A stretch of 64,000 bases of DNA from Eudorina sp. 2006-703-Eu-15. Taxonomy: Eukaryota > Chlorophyta > Chlorophyceae > Chlamydomonadales > Volvocaceae. Where the stretch lies: positions 124,001 to 188,000 of the forward strand of contig BDSI01000126.1 of assembly GCA_003117195.1 (NCBI GenBank). The letters are read 5' to 3'. The notes below the pieces were generated by a model. That model had not been told where the DNA came from. It saw nothing but the letters and a program-made list of their open reading frames with translations, and ran no database searches. This document shows positions 34,792-49,139 of this stretch, piece by piece. The translations under genes and the position numbers were made by a program. Position 1 is the first letter of the stretch. Each line of letters starts with the position of its first letter.

Positions 34792-36931
34792 TTTGAGCGG
34801 AGGCTTCGTGGGGGCATGGGCACATGCACGTGTCCGTCCCATGCTCCCTTCCGATCGCACGTGTATTATTTTATCCGTCCCTTGCTTTCTTCCGATCATC
34901 GCCTTCAGCACAGAACGGTTACTTGAGGGGACATTGATCGATCCCGACCCCTATCCAGGCTGCTGCGCGCTTTGTTGGTTGGTTGGTTCCCGTCCGGTTT
35001 CCGTCGCGGCGCCGGGGGGCAACGAAGCTACCTGTCGTCGGCGTCGTCGTCCTCTCGTCCACGTCGTACGGTAGTCATGTCACGCAGCACAGTCCGCATG
35101 AGGGCGCCGAAATGGCCATCACGCCCAAACACTACCTTTGAGGGACATCGACGAGAGCGTGGATAGGGAGGCGCCGCATGCGGAAGCGCTCGGTCCGCCA
35201 GCGCAAGGCGGTGCTCGGACGCGCTGTGCGTTCATGTATCATATTGGGGCTCGAAACTGCAGTAGAAGTGTAGTACGTGCGTACGTTGTGTACATATCTC
35301 GGCGGGTTGCAATTCTAAACATATCTCGGGTGTGTCTGTTGCTGGCCTGCATGCGCGCTCGATTCCCAACCTTTCCCACAGATCGTTGGGATGCCAATTT
35401 TCGTAACTGCCGGTGCATTTGCCATCAAGGCCGTTGGAAGGGCTGCCGCTGCGGTGGGATGCCGTTCTTAGACCGATCGGACGAATGTGTGGGATGGAGG
35501 GCCATCGGTCAATACTGATTATTCGCACACGGGAAGGCGTCATTAACGCACTACCCTCTTCAGATAAGTCAAGTCAGACCTGCCCCCTAGCTGTAGTCGC
35601 AGATGTTTGGACATGTCAGTGCACGCTGGATGGATGGTATACCCCTTGTTGGTGGTAGAGAGTAATCTATGCCGCAGGCATGTTCCTGGGACGCGGCTGG
35701 AAGGTGTAAGAAGCTGACACAATGGCCGAGTAGCGTCGAGGTTTTTTTCGTACATCAGCTGCCCTGCCAGTCGACATGCCTCCGCGGGAAGACGATGATA
35801 AGCTTGTGGACCGCTCCGCACAGACGCGCGAAACCCGGTAGCCAACTCCGCCCTTCAGCAGGACACATCAGCTGCGGAGATGCCCTTGTCCGGCGCAGTG
35901 CGGACAGCATGGCAACGTGCCGTGCCTTCAGCGGGGCCTGACATTTACAGCATCCCCTGGAGATGCAGTTACACATTCAACATCCTCCGGGCGATAACCG
36001 CAACCAACCCTGCTGCGTTCCCCAGGCGCGCCAGATGCGCCCAGGACTGGCAACGCCTCGCCGTCTCTGCCTGCGCACGTCTTCACCGGGGACGATCCTC
36101 CTGTGGACGACCCCCCAACCAACCCCCGCTCGGGAAACACGATAACACGAGGCAGCGACCGCAACAAGTGGCATCGTATCTACCCATGCATCAGCGGCGT
36201 TGAACTCCCACCGATTTGACGTACAGCAAGGCCGCCACACGCACCCGCACGACGTCCCCAACTCCCGTGCGGTTACAACCCGCGGCAAGAATTTCTGGCC
36301 TGCATCTCGACGTTGCGAGACCCCTACAACCCTCCAGCCACGGCCGTGGAAGCGCCACGTCCCACTGCACATACCCGGCGCACCCACATAACACCTCTCG
36401 TTGAACGGTGGTCATTCATCACCACCGTCTTAACGTTTTCCGAGTCAGCGCGCAAGTGACTGCGCAGGTGCTCTGGCCCCCTTTGTCACCCGCCCTGTAT
36501 CCGACGGGGCAGCCGTGCACCATATGGTACCGATTGAATAGCTCTGAAAAGCTCCTACATAGGTTTGCATCTTCGCCGGCTACCCGGCTGGCACAACGCG
36601 CTAGCCGCCTGCGAGAGGCGGCATGCGCCTCCCCCTGTCCGCGTTGCACGATCGGGGCCTCGCAAGTGGCGCCACCGTACAGCGCAGCCCCGCATGCTTG
36701 CCGCTGAGGCACAGCGCCGCTGCCCTCTCCACCAATACCCCTCTGGATGTCTTATCCCTAACACCCAGATCGTTGCTGCGCCTCCACAGCTGATGCGGAC
36801 GTAACCGATGCGGACGTAACCGCGCGCCTCTCCGTTATCCACTGCCCCCGCCCCCGCCTCTGTTGGTGTCCTCATGTCGCCCGCTGACTCCCTCAACTCC
36901 GCCCGCCTCATTTCCCCCAACTCCGCCCGCC

Positions 36932-39900
36932 TCATTTCCCCTCGTCCATCGCCACGTAATCCGGGTTCTTGGTGAGGATGACCTGTCCCTCCAGGATGGG
37001 CGACAGCGGCAGGTACTCCTCGGTGGCCAGCTCCGCGCGCTCGCCCACCCCCAGCAGCACCGGTGTCGTGTGCGTCTGGAAGCCTGCACGGACACGTCGC
37101 ACATACACACACACGGGTTTGGGTCGGGCGGGGCTCTTCTCTGAACACCCGGGTCACCCGCAGGTTCCGGAACCAGGGATCAGGGGAAAGGGTTCGGTCA
37201 GGGATACCAGCACGTGAAGTATAACAAACGACAAGGAAACCTTCCGTCGTTTCCCGGCTTGCGCACAACAAGCCGCTCGGCGCGTCGCGTGAGGCGCCCT
37301 TCCATCCCCATCCGTGCCCTCTCTGCAAAGCAAAGTGTCGCCCCTTCCGCTGTAGTGCCCCAACCCCATGCCCCACGCCGCTCGTCAGGAATGCAGCAGT
37401 TGTCTTCGCCCCTTGCCCCCATTTGAAACGTCAAAACAGCCACCCCTCCAGCAGACGCCCTGCCCCACCCACCCGTGATCGTCTTTGGCCTGCCCGCCTG
37501 CGCCACCACGTCCACCGCCGTGCCCACGCGGCAGGGCACCGGCAGCGGCCGCCCCTCCTCGTCCAGGGTCAACAGCATGCGCGGCTTCATGGCCACCGAC
37601 AGCGCGTACAGCAGGTAGTGATGCTTGCCGCCGATGGTGGCCTTGAGGTCCAGGCAGGAGAACAGGACCGTCAGCACGCCGGCCAGAGCCACACCTGTGG
37701 GGCCGAACAGCGTGACCCGCAGGTCGCAACCCATCAGCCAGGCATAGCGGGGTGATGGACCGGCACCATTATCATTCTCCCATCATGGATCGGTTAGCGG
37801 GCATGTGAAGTGCGGGACAGACGGATGCAGTTCGTGCGGGTGCGCGCCAAGTTGCACGGGGCGTCAGGCGGCGGGATATAGGACATTGGTAGACATATTC
37901 GAACAGTAGGCGGGAGTGAAGCAATGCAGGATCGCAAGACCGCGGCCAGCCCAACTACGCTTGAGGAAGGGGCGTCGCAGGCAATACGCGTTGTCGTTCA
38001 TTGACCAAGAGACTGCCTGCAGGTACTATGCGCCCACGTGCGTTCAGCGATAAACTCGCCCGAAACACCCAAGGCCCATGTGCTGTGGGCAGCGTCGAGA
38101 CAGCGAGCCCGCCCACCGCCCATCCATCGCCCATCCGCCCGCCCACCTGAGCAGAGTTGCCGGTCGGTGTGGTAGGGGTTGACGGTGAGGAGGCCCTTGC
38201 CCATGTGCACCAGCCCCTGGGCCAGCCGCACCAGGAACAGCGCCGTGGGCTCCTTGTAGTAGTAGGAGGCCAGGCCGCGGAGCAGACCCGCCAGGCGCGC
38301 GTTGTTGGTGCCTGCGAGGCAGGGGTCCCGCAATAGCGAGCGGGGAGACAACGGGGCGCCTCAGCTCGCCGCCAGGTACGTATGAGCGGGTGCGGCGTAC
38401 GTAAAGAAAGAGGAGGATACCAAACATACCGAGAAGTGTGGTCCGGGCATGTTGCAAGCTCCCCGCGGGGACATGTCGCCACGACAGCACCCGGGTCAGG
38501 GTCAGCTGGAAGGCCCAGCAAACATCCCCCCAACCTCCTCCACGCGCATGGGAGGTGCCCCTTTCCCCTCCTCCTCGGGAGCCTCCCGACCACCCCAAGG
38601 GAGGGCAAAGGGGCACTGTCCCAATGCGCGTGGCAGCCACTTGGACGCAACACGCGCCCGCGCAACACGGGACTATCTCCCTGGCCCCCGGCCTACCCCC
38701 CATCCCCCGGCCGCCGCCGCCGCCGCCGCTCACCCGCCCCCAGCAGACCCAGACCGATGATCGCGTTGTTGGCCACCTCGCTGTCCTGGTCGTGGCTCAG
38801 CCGACTGAGGGTGTCCATGACCAGCACGTCCGGGTTGGAGACGTGCAGCAGCGAGATGGCCAGCGGTACGGCACGCCGTACCGGCGGGTCGCCGTACTGC
38901 AGCAGGTGCTCTAGAACGCGGCCCGCCATCTGGGAGCCCAGCGGCTCGGCCATGGCCAGGAGCGCAAGTCCCAACACCGCCGCCCCTTGGTGGTTGGTCT
39001 GTTTGTTTTAACCAGGGGAGGCACGGACAAGGGGAGGCACGATGAAGACAGCCGAGCAGGGTATAGCGACAGCGACGGCCACAGCAGGGCAGAACCCAAC
39101 CAAGTCACCTCACGACCCGTCGCAGGCCGTCACCGGTCGCGGGACATCGATACGACCTGCGGCTCCTGCTGCGTCGGCAAGCCCGGCGTCGGAAAGTGAC
39201 GACCGCCAGGTGGGTCACAAGGAGGTTTGAACTCGTCCCGCATCACCCTAGCGCTGGCGGCACCATCACATACGCGCAGGTATTTAGAGTCAGCGCGCGG
39301 GGCAACGTGCACACACACACACACACACACACACTGAAACCCTAGTTCCCGCCCCCAGCCCACCGCCTCTGGCACCCAACCCCGCCAGCCCCGCACGCGT
39401 GTGCCCTGCCCTGCCCGACCTTGTGTGTCGTGGACTCGTCCGTGGTGATGTGCTCCCCACACAGCGCCAGGAGGCCTTGCACCTGGGGGCCGTGGCCAGG
39501 TGGGCAGGGTTCAATGCTATGCACTCCTCGGTTACAGGGGAACGGGCACGGCGTCAGGCCTCCAATCGAATGTGAGCTCGCATCTCGTGGCCGACCGACC
39601 ATGGGTACCGACAGCGAAGTCGCAATGCGTCCCCATGACTAGAACCTTTGGCACCTGCAGCCGAAATGCGCCGACCAGACCCAGCAGTGACGTCATAACG
39701 CGCTCCCATCGCAAGACCCTTTGGCGTTGCGTTCTTCCAGGCGCCCAGGGCGGTATTACCTGCTTCATTCACCGTGCCCCCCCCCCGCTCAGCGCTCAGT
39801 GCGCCGTTGCAAATGACACTGCGCAAGCCCAGGCATTATTGACTTGGCCCCCCGCCGGGTCGTTTGGGGCTTGTTTTTCGCTTTCGAACCCCTGCCGGAC

Positions 39901-42900
39901 CTTCAGCACGTTGCCGGTGCCGGCGTAGGCGCATGACTCCAGCGTGACCACCGCGAACTGGCTGATCCGATCACTCAGCGTCTTGACCACCTGTGGGGCA
40001 CAGCGCGCGGGTGCAACTGAGAAACACATAGACAAAACGCGTACAATAATAGGTAAGCCAGGAACGCTACTAGTCCAAAACGCCTCCTGGCGCATCATCG
40101 AAACGAAACACTCCTTGCCAGACCGTGACTCCCGGGGACTCCTCCGCGCCAATCCACGCATCCGGATTCCCGAAGCGCCCCCTGACACGGTTCATGCCTT
40201 GTCCGTCCAGGACTCCTGCTCAACCCCCCTGCGGTCTCCGCTGCCTACCCATCCCACGTTGTCCCAGCCCGCCTCGCTGCAAGTCCAGCCCTGCCCAGCC
40301 CCCAGTCCGCCTACCTCCACGGTCGCCTCCGCCAGCTCCTGCTTGCCCAGGAAGAGCAGCCCCAGCGCCAGGCACAAGAACTTGGCGTACGGCGTGGAAA
40401 GCTCCACATCGGAGCGGGACATCAGCGCCTGCACGAGCAAACGCGCAGGACGAAGCAGTGGCAGACGACGAGGCGTGCAGCGACCCGGCGGTCGCCAAAG
40501 AAGAGATCAGTGCAGCTGCGGCGACTTTCGAGATGAGGAGTACGTGCTTGGCCGATGAATCCAGGGGAAGGGACGTGCCAGCCCACCTCACACACCACCG
40601 ATCATCCTCACGCTCGCGGGCTGTGCGGTCCCCTCGCCTCACCTGCAGCACGGACATGACCACGTCCTCCCGCGCGCTGCTGTTGAACACCAGGCCCAGC
40701 GCCAGCGCCGCGAAGGCGGACACCTGCAAGCATGCGAAGCCACGATCCAATGAACGGTTGCCGTAGGGAAAGACACGCCATCCATCCTCACCTGGCGGGG
40801 TGGTGCGTGCACCGGATGACCGAGGGAACAACACTGCAGGCGGCCCTTACCCGAGCGCTCCAATCCCACCATGACCTTTTCTTGATTCCCCCCGGTTGCA
40901 CCCCGTTCCCTCGCACCGCACACGTACACCGGTAACACGTGTCGCGCGTCTTGGCACCGCACAAGTACATAACTGGCACATACATATACGTACGATATCT
41001 GCAAAGCACGTGCTTGCTGGGTTTGGGAACTCCAACGGCTCGATTCCCCCGGCCTCCTCTCCCCGCTGTCCGCTCCTCCACCTCACCTCCACGGGCGCCT
41101 CGCTGTCCACCACGAGTGGGCTCAGCAGCTCCGAAACCTCCTCGCGCCCGGTGCCCGCATACGCCAGCCCCAGCCCCAGAATGGCGCCTGACCGATCACG
41201 GCACGCGGGCAGGAGACCATTGTTGTACAGCACGACAGGCGTCACCGGGTATCAGGATCGATGAGCCCACGCATCCCCATCACGTGTCATTGGACAACGC
41301 ATATGTATGCCACAGATATTAACAATGACGTGTTCAGCGCTCGCATGCCTCGGCTGAGGTTGGGACCCCAACGTCGGACCTCCGCACGTCCGCAGGCGAA
41401 GCGCAACGAGGCCTAGGCCTTGACATTGCTCCCGGGTGCGTTCAGCCAAGCCGCGCCGCGCCCATGCCGCCCACCTGTGCGGATGTTGACGTCCGAGTTC
41501 GCCACGTAGTCCGCGATGAGCGCGAAGGCCGGGTCGTTCTCGTTCTGCACACAGGCGTTGACCACTCCGATGGCCAGCAGCGCGCCGGCCTACAGGAGAT
41601 TCGGTGCCGAGTCGGGTCGGTGGCAAACGGCAGTGTAAGTATGCATAGGCGCTTTCTCTTGAGGTGACGCGAGGTATGAACGAGCATGTTGATATTTTAC
41701 TCGCGACATCCCGGAAACAGCAAATGGAAACATGCGATGGGGCCCGGCCTTGGCTAAGTCGACCGCAGGCAACACAACCTTGCTAGGCGCAACTCCGGCA
41801 CGCACGCCGCGACCCTCCCGGCGACACGCTACTCACCACCACGTAGTTGTCGTTGGAGTACAGGTACTTATCGATCTGCGGGGAAGGGGTGGGCCAGGGG
41901 CAGGGCAGCACAGCGGCGGAAGATTGACGCGGGCGCCCCGTTTCAGGACGCCTTCGGACCGAGTCCCACACAAGCCCGCGGCCCCTGGCATCGTTTCACA
42001 CCATCGAATGCACCAGACGTGCCAACACGGTCTGACAGGTGGCAGAGGCCCTTGGGCCGCCCGAAGGGGCGCGCGGATATGGACATGGACATGTGCACCC
42101 AGCTAGCACGCCGCGCCGTCCATCCACGCCCACGTCTACCCGAGCCGCACCTGCGGCAGGCCGCCCTCCACGTCCCACAACGTGATCATGCCCAGGGAGG
42201 CGGTAGCCGAGATCTTGCCGTGGTCCTTGTTCTTGAAGATCCAGTGCACGTTCTCCGAGCCGCCACCTGCAGGTAACCAACCCAGCCAGCCGAGCACCAC
42301 ATTGTGTCTTCGGATGACCCTCCATGCCGCAGTTCAGCCACGCCCTATCGCGCAGCCAGCTCCACAGCCAACCACCTGTCCCCTACTTGCCTCCCCACAG
42401 GGGGCAGCGAGCAGAAGCTGCCCCTCGCAGTGCCGGTTCCATCCCGCGCCCGCGACAGACACCCACCCGTCTCCACGCCCGAGCCCACGGTGACGAGCTT
42501 GTCCTGCCCGAACCCGGCGTTGACAAAGGCGTTGACGAAGGTGGCCGCCAGGTTGGCGCGCGCCGAGTCCACCGCGGCGGCCCCGGCGGGCGCGCGGCCC
42601 TCCGTCAGGTGCGTCTTGTAGACGTCCTCCGGCACCTTGGGCTCCATGACGTCCAGGTCGCGAGCCAGCGCCAGGAAGTGCTCCGACAGTTTCGAGTTGG
42701 AGATGATCTCGCGCAGGGACTGCGAGCGCCACGTGTGTAGTGCGGCGAACACGGTACCGTATGCAGTGCGGTGAACGCGCGGAATGTGGTGTGCGGCGCA
42801 AGACGGGCGAGGGCACAAGCGGTAAGGGCTTGCTGGCGGGGAATCACACGGCGACCTCGGGTCTAGACCTCTAAAAGCATGGCGCGGCGGGAGGAGGAGG

Positions 42901-45718
42901 TGCACGAGGCGCAATGAAGCGCGAACGGGCTGATACGTGCCCATTGCTCGTTAGTGCGGCCGCGGCCTCTTGTCCCCCTACAGTGCCTACGAGGTAATGT
43001 CGAGTCTACGCCTAAGCAATAAGCAGAAAAGTGCCAAGGTGCCACGCATGGTTGGTTTCGGCGCTGAGCTGACGGCGGCCGTGTGGGGTGTCCCCACCAT
43101 GCATGCACGCTTGCTTGAGGCACAGGCAACCGGCGTCATGCCTGCCCGCACCCCACCAGAACCTCTTCACAGATCTGGCGCCCAGCAAAGTGCGCGGTTC
43201 GCAAATAATGAGGCACGCCTGTTGAGGCACGCCCTCGGGGTAAATGCCCAATCCTCACGCGGAGTCCTGGATCCCCCGCCTGTACCACGACGCTACCTTC
43301 TCGAAGCCCACCCGGGGTATTTTTTTTACCTAAATACCGCTATTTGGGAATGCAGGAGGCAGATGCCGCACCGACGTTCCGAGAGTCCAAGAGTGCTTTC
43401 CAGGCCACCGTTATCTCACCTCCCGCAGAGCTTCGTCCTCCACCGCCGCTGGGCCCTCCTCCAGGTTGATGGAGAATCCGTCCCTGCGGGCCACGAGGCG
43501 CAGAGTGGCACGTCATGCCTGGCTCGGCGCATCTTCGACAGGCAGTGCACGCCATCGCACTGCCACACACGGCTTCCTCGCACTGCCGCATATCGCACTG
43601 CCGGGTATTGCGGTGGTCTTCGATGGTGTATGCCCTGTGATGGACTGGTGCACGAAATCAGTGCAGCGCTCAAATCCGTGCACGCGGCACGGTTGGAGGC
43701 CGTGCCGGAGTCAGGTGCACGAATCGCAAGTGTGGCCCGAGGAGGCGGGGAGGCACGCGAACATCAACCACAGACATGCTTGCGGTGCGGAGCCAGCACC
43801 AGAGGGAAGCTTGGGCCCGCTGCGGAGCCAACTGCCCAAACGGTGACCCGCGAACCAGGCGCGGAGCCGACCAACAGGAGCCCAACGAAACGCAAACAAG
43901 CACAGGATCTCGCCCATCGTATTTATAATAATGCAGGGAAGGAGGGGAAATGATCATGATCGGTTGTTGAAATGGTGATAGTAAGTTCGCGCGACAAGCC
44001 GGTCAGCCCCAAATGACCAGCCGCCCGGACATAGCCCCCCCTTCCCCAGTCCCATGTAGGACGCATTCTGCCCTCCCCCCCCATGACTGTGTCGCAGGTC
44101 AACGTCCGGTGCGTTGCTGGCTGCCGCTACCCGGGGCGACCCTTCTCTGCGCCCCGATGCACATGTAACTGCCAATCAGTCTTTGCTATCCTGTTTTTTC
44201 ACCTGTGCGCGGGTTTGGACAAGCGGCACACCTCACCACTGGTCAAACCCTTCACTGGCCAGACCCTTGCGACAGAATCCGCTGCACCTGACCTGCCGGC
44301 GAAGGGAACCCGCCTGTGGTTCAACCGTCGCGGCTATCGGTAGCTCTGATCGTCAGAACCGCTTCATGGAACACAAGCAGAAATCCATCCGTCGCCACTG
44401 CGCCTGCTAGGCTCGTTTTCCGTTGAAAAACACCGCCATCTGCTTTCCGCAGTCGCTGCTTGCACACCCACTGCCCCAACTTGAAATCCGTCTCATCGCC
44501 CAACGGCGTCACTGTTTAGTTCCTACTTTTAAGTACGAGCGCACCTGGCCAGCAGGTAACCCAGCTGCTTCTTGGCCAGCGGGTCCGTGCAGGCCGCGAA
44601 CACCGCCTCCACGTCCGTCCGCGAGTTCAGCCGCAGCGCAACTCGCAGCGCATCGTGCCAGCGCTTCTGGCCGCTGTAGATGCGCAGCGCCAGCTGCAGC
44701 ACGGCCGCGTCGTCCGGCTCCGGCAGGTAGGCGCAGCAGGAGGTGAGGTAGAGGCACGTGCGGCCATAGTTCTTCTCGTCCACGTGCGCCTCGAGCAAAT
44801 CCAGGGCCTCCACCTAAGTTGTCGGCCGGGCAGTGTCATGGACCATGTGGGCATCATATCATGGCTATGGAATGGGGGATATTACAAGAAGTTCTCATGC
44901 TGGAGCACACTCGCTCAAAGCCCATGGCTCCTGAAGTCTTTCTTACATCTGCTGTGCAGTCCACGGCCCATAGCAGCATGGTATGTTTCCAGTCGTCGGT
45001 GTTTGCAGGGCGCCCCGTGAATGGGGAAGCCGAGAATAACTTCGCCATGGTGGGGGTTAAAAATAAACAGCCATGGTGGGGGGCGAACCATGTGGCATCC
45101 TTCCCAGCTTTCCCTCACCTCAAGCAGCAAGTCCACCGCCTCCGGCTCCGCGTTGTGCGTCATATGGTACGGGACAATCTGCTTCACCAGAGCCATAAGG
45201 TCGTCGACGGGGGCGGCTGGGTCAGCCTCCCGCCGCACCCGAAACTCTTCCGCGATTTCACCCGACAGGTGGCGGATGTACTCGTGGCCCCAGATACCCA
45301 GGTCCGTCGTGGACCCCACCAGGCGGTACTTGAGCACCTCCCGTGCTAGCTCCTTCGTTGTTGCTAGAATGGAGATAACGTCCGCAAGCATGGCACGGTT
45401 CTCGGCCTGGTCGGCCGGCAAGGACTCGAACCGCGCCTTGAGAGCGTCGTAATGTGGGCGCAGGAACTTCAGGGGTTTGGGGACGCTCGTCATGGACGCT
45501 GTCGCTGACCGAATTTCCGATATCATGGTGATAAGGGACAGCTTCACCACTCCGGGCTCGGGGTCAGCCAAGCGCTCGACCATCAGATCCAGGTTATTTT
45601 TTAAAGCGAGGTCTTCCTCGCTTAGCTCTGGCTCCTTCTCCTCATCCTTGCCCTTGGCGCCCTTCTTATCATCCTTGGCGCCCTTCCCTTTCGGCTTTTC
45701 GTCGCTGGGCGCGACCAT
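36932..45718 (-). CDS. RPN1: 26S proteasome regulatory subunit RPN1 (PSMD2)
   Basis: RPN1 is the large scaffold of the proteasome base that receives ubiquitin-like shuttle factors and contacts the Rpt ring. The model has 16 exons: 45718-45119, 44813-44545, 43483-43420, 42707-42467, 42266-42151, 41875-41837, 41589-41475, 41187-41087, 40723-40643, 40428-40315, 39990-39901, 39482-39420, 38998-38734, 38311-38147, 37694-37473 and 37083-36932. Phases close exactly, giving 898 aa (human 908). The protein starts with a Lys/Glu-rich segment. It carries the PC-repeat toroid seen in blocks such as [33 protein letters not shown] and [18 protein letters not shown]. It ends with [19 protein letters not shown] and the [19 protein letters not shown] segment. 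The gene is complete and intact. The exon 4 acceptor could instead lie 12 nt upstream. Introns 11 and 12 start with the less usual donors GTCCGG and GTCGGG. Confidence 0.97.
39309..39334. repeat. (CA)n microsatellite in an RPN1 intron
   Basis: About 13 copies lie in intron 12 of RPN1. Confidence 0.95.
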
Positions 45719-48700
45719 TGTAACTCTAAGCCGCTTTAATGCGGCCTAGATTGCTTGTAAAACAGTTAGGCCTACCGAAAAGGCTCAGAAAACAAACAAG
45801 GTCTGGCGCAGATCAGATCGAAAGGCTTGTGGTGGCTTTCGGACACACCGGTTGTTGCAATTAGAGTTAGCGGAGCCGAAGCCTGTCACTGTGTAAAACA
45901 ACAAATGTGTACACAAGCTTGCTTCACGGAGACGTGGAAATGTACGGCACTCGCGTAATGCTGCGTTGCGGGTTTGGCACTCTGAATTTCGTTATAAACA
46001 TGCTAATTTCTGTAAGATGGAATTGCCAATGTCTTTCTACTTCTCTTCCAAATGCAGGCGTCTCCTACCTCCCGACTCGGTACGGTACCAGACAGCCGCT
46101 CGCTCGCGTGCAATGTGTATGGTCATAAAAGATCAGCGGTGAAAGACGGAGATGTTGTTCGCCAGAGTTACGCATGCAACCACGGCGACATCGAGTTGCG
46201 TTCGACACCCGGACCCACGGCCCCTCATGGCCCCTTATGGTCGTCGCTGCAATCTTTGACCGTGCTTCCCTAAACGTCAGACTCCCCGATGATAAACCTC
46301 TGGCTCTCAAATGATAGCCTGTTGCTGACCACCGCCCTCATTACTCACTACCTTCCGATTGCAGCTGCGCCTTCGGAGTTTGGGGCAAGGCTTGGGGTCT
46401 CCTCCTTCCTTTCACAGCACGGCCCTGTGAGCCGCGCTGCCGGTCGACGCACCCACTCTCTTGGGGCCTACGACTGCGTCTGCGGTGTCAGCGGCAACCT
46501 CGATCCGGCATCACACATTTCGTGCAGGCTCGCCGTAGAACGCAGCCTGCGCTATGCACCGGTCCAGCCCGCTGCGCTGCTGTCAATGTCCGGGTGGTAC
46601 GAGCGTACGACACGTCGTTGGCGGATGACCTGCTGGGCTGGTGACGCCACAGGCCCTGAGTCGTTCGGCTTGGGCCCGCAGGGCCAATGCATCGCGTGTG
46701 ATGGCGCCCATACGAGCCACATCTTTGTCCACGAACCACATGGTGATCGCGAGCATGTGCAACCGACTTCCTTTACCCAGACTTGCGTGTGGTTGGCCGC
46801 AGCGTCTTAGGATGCAGTGCCCCTTTGCCCAACCCCCCAGTGCCGTTCCCAGCACGAGGTGCAACGGCTGCGGCAGATTTGGGGCATCCCGTCGGCGTCG
46901 GCGGCGTTCCCATTACACTCAGTGCGATGAGGTGATACCACATTCGTGGCGGCATCCGTTCGAGAAGGCATCCATTAGTGTTGACAAGGCATCCGTAACA
47001 CAGCTCGCTGTACCGCACATGCTCCAGGAAAGCCAAGCATAATCACGCATGCCACAATCCGACAGTCGCAGAAGGAGTGTGCATCCGTTCATTATTCGTA
47101 TAGCCGCGTGCCAGCATCCCATGCATGCATCCAGTGCAGTCCGTAGCGTAGAAGGCCTCCTCCCAACTCCCCAACTCCTCCCAACACCCCAATTCCTCCC
47201 CGTCAAGGCTGAGGACATGCCGCCTGTCCAATGCGACCAATCCATGGGTCCGTGTGCTGCAGCTGCTGCCCCTGCCCGCGCCGCTCAACCAACCCAGCCG
47301 GGCCCGTTAAACCGCGACAGCGCCTAGGAATCAGGCCCCGCCCCTGGCCAGTCGAAGCGCGCCGTGTGGCCGCGCTTTGAACGCAATAAGGTAAGGAGCA
47401 CGGCCCTCCCGGCCGGCCGGAAGGGCAGCGGTCCATCGAGATTTGAGACGCCGGACACATGGCCGTGTGTCAGGGAAGGGCCCAAGCAACCAACCCTAGA
47501 TACACCCGTGTGATGCAATCCGCGCCTTCACACCCCGAGGCACCACTCCGTGTTCGCACTCGCTCGCTGCCGCATACGGGTACTGCTGATGGCTTGGCGA
47601 CACGGCGCAACGGCAGCCGATCAGAGAGCAGCCAGCCAGCCAGCCACCCGCGCCCGGCCCGGCCCGGCAGGCGCGCCAGCGTTCCAGCATGCGGTGCAAC
47701 CCGCCGGCCTGACGAACGAACCAACGCAAACTCGTAAGCAACAGCAAAGCCACCCATACCAGTCGATTAAACTCATCACAACATCCCCGGCAGGGCGACC
47801 ATCATAACAATTTCGTCACGATGAATGATCCGCACCCGAGGGCACAGACGATGATCGGCGGCAACAGCAGCAGCGGCAGCCACAGCGCGGCAACTTGCGA
47901 CGGCGCGTGTCCGTCCCTCTTCCGAAAACTGATTGCGCGTTGTTCACATCTGTGCCTGCAGGTCCGGAGCCCCCCCACCGCGCCTGCGCCCCCGCCGCAT
48001 CCTTCCGCTTCGCCTCCTCTTCGTGTCCCACACTTGCCCAGCTGCGCCGTTCGCGTGCCACGGTCCGTTCGCATTGTGGCGGCCGCGTGGAGGGCTTTGA
48101 GGCTGTGAGGCTGTTAGCCACATTGTGCCCGACTCCTCGTTTCTCGCGGCTCGGATTTCTTATACTCACACACGTCCCCCACGGGCCTGGGCGATTCTGG
48201 GTGGGCTTCTCATTAACCACACACACGTCCCCCACGCGCCGCACAGATGCCCATTATTTGGGGAGAGCGACCACGACGCGCAGCGCACAGCTGCTCAGCG
48301 GGCGACTGAGGCGATCGTCCGACTCGACGTCGACCACGTCCGTGGTGTCGTACAATCTCGTACATGTAATATATCTCCGTACACAATATCAGACGGTGGT
48401 CTTACACGGCACGAAACCACGAGCCTCCACTCTGTCGCGCTTGAACACAACCAGACACACACGCACATATACACCGACCCGCGGGTCTCAAAACCCATTC
48501 TGAATGCCGTCGTGGGTCCGTTCCCGCCCGCCCCCGTTGTGCGCATCGTCCCCCACTTCCCATTGGCACGCGCACGCGACGAGATGAGTCACCACGTCCT
48601 CATGCAACCGGCGCCTGCTGGCGCGCAGATCGTGCGACGGAAGGGACGCACCCGGTGCCTACATCTGTGGCAACGAAGGTCGACACAGACGAGGTCAACC

Positions 48701-49064
48701 AGATCTCCTTCGGTGGACGGATCTCCGTCCCGCGGGATCTCGTCCGATCTCGTCCGTCCGTCCGAGTTCCGGCTTCCGGGGTTCGGTGCACCCCACCTTC
48801 ACCGCCGGCCGCGGGACCCCGGGTTGCCGCTTCCCACTCGCCCCCCCGCACGTCGCGCCCGGCCCTCCTGAACCCCTTCTGTACGGCCCGATCGCCCACC
48901 CAGACGTCCATTCGCGATGGTCTCTGCGGACCCCCCCGAGGCTGGGCAGTTGCTCCCGCGGGCTGGGCACGACGTGCGGTGGGCGGTGGTGGCGGCGCGT
49001 GCTTCGTCGACGCCCCCGCCCCTGCCGCTGCCCCAGCCCACAGAGCCGCACAAGCCCCAACCAT

Positions 49065-49139
<75 letters not shown>

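Larger units (their letters stand above)
34034..36931. other. Spacer between the convergent helicase and RPN1 genes
   Basis: It holds a family-1 repeat copy (34438-34515) and an 11-bp minisatellite (34698-34791). On the minus strand TGTAA occurs at 36277-36273, a candidate RPN1 poly(A) signal about 655 bp after its stop. No coding exon is supported. Confidence 0.5.

Noticed and set aside
46289..46864. Overlapping plus and minus ORFs of 83-173 codons
   Set aside because: No recognisable family, no splice context, and both strands are equally open; may be an old transposon remnant but this is not supportable.
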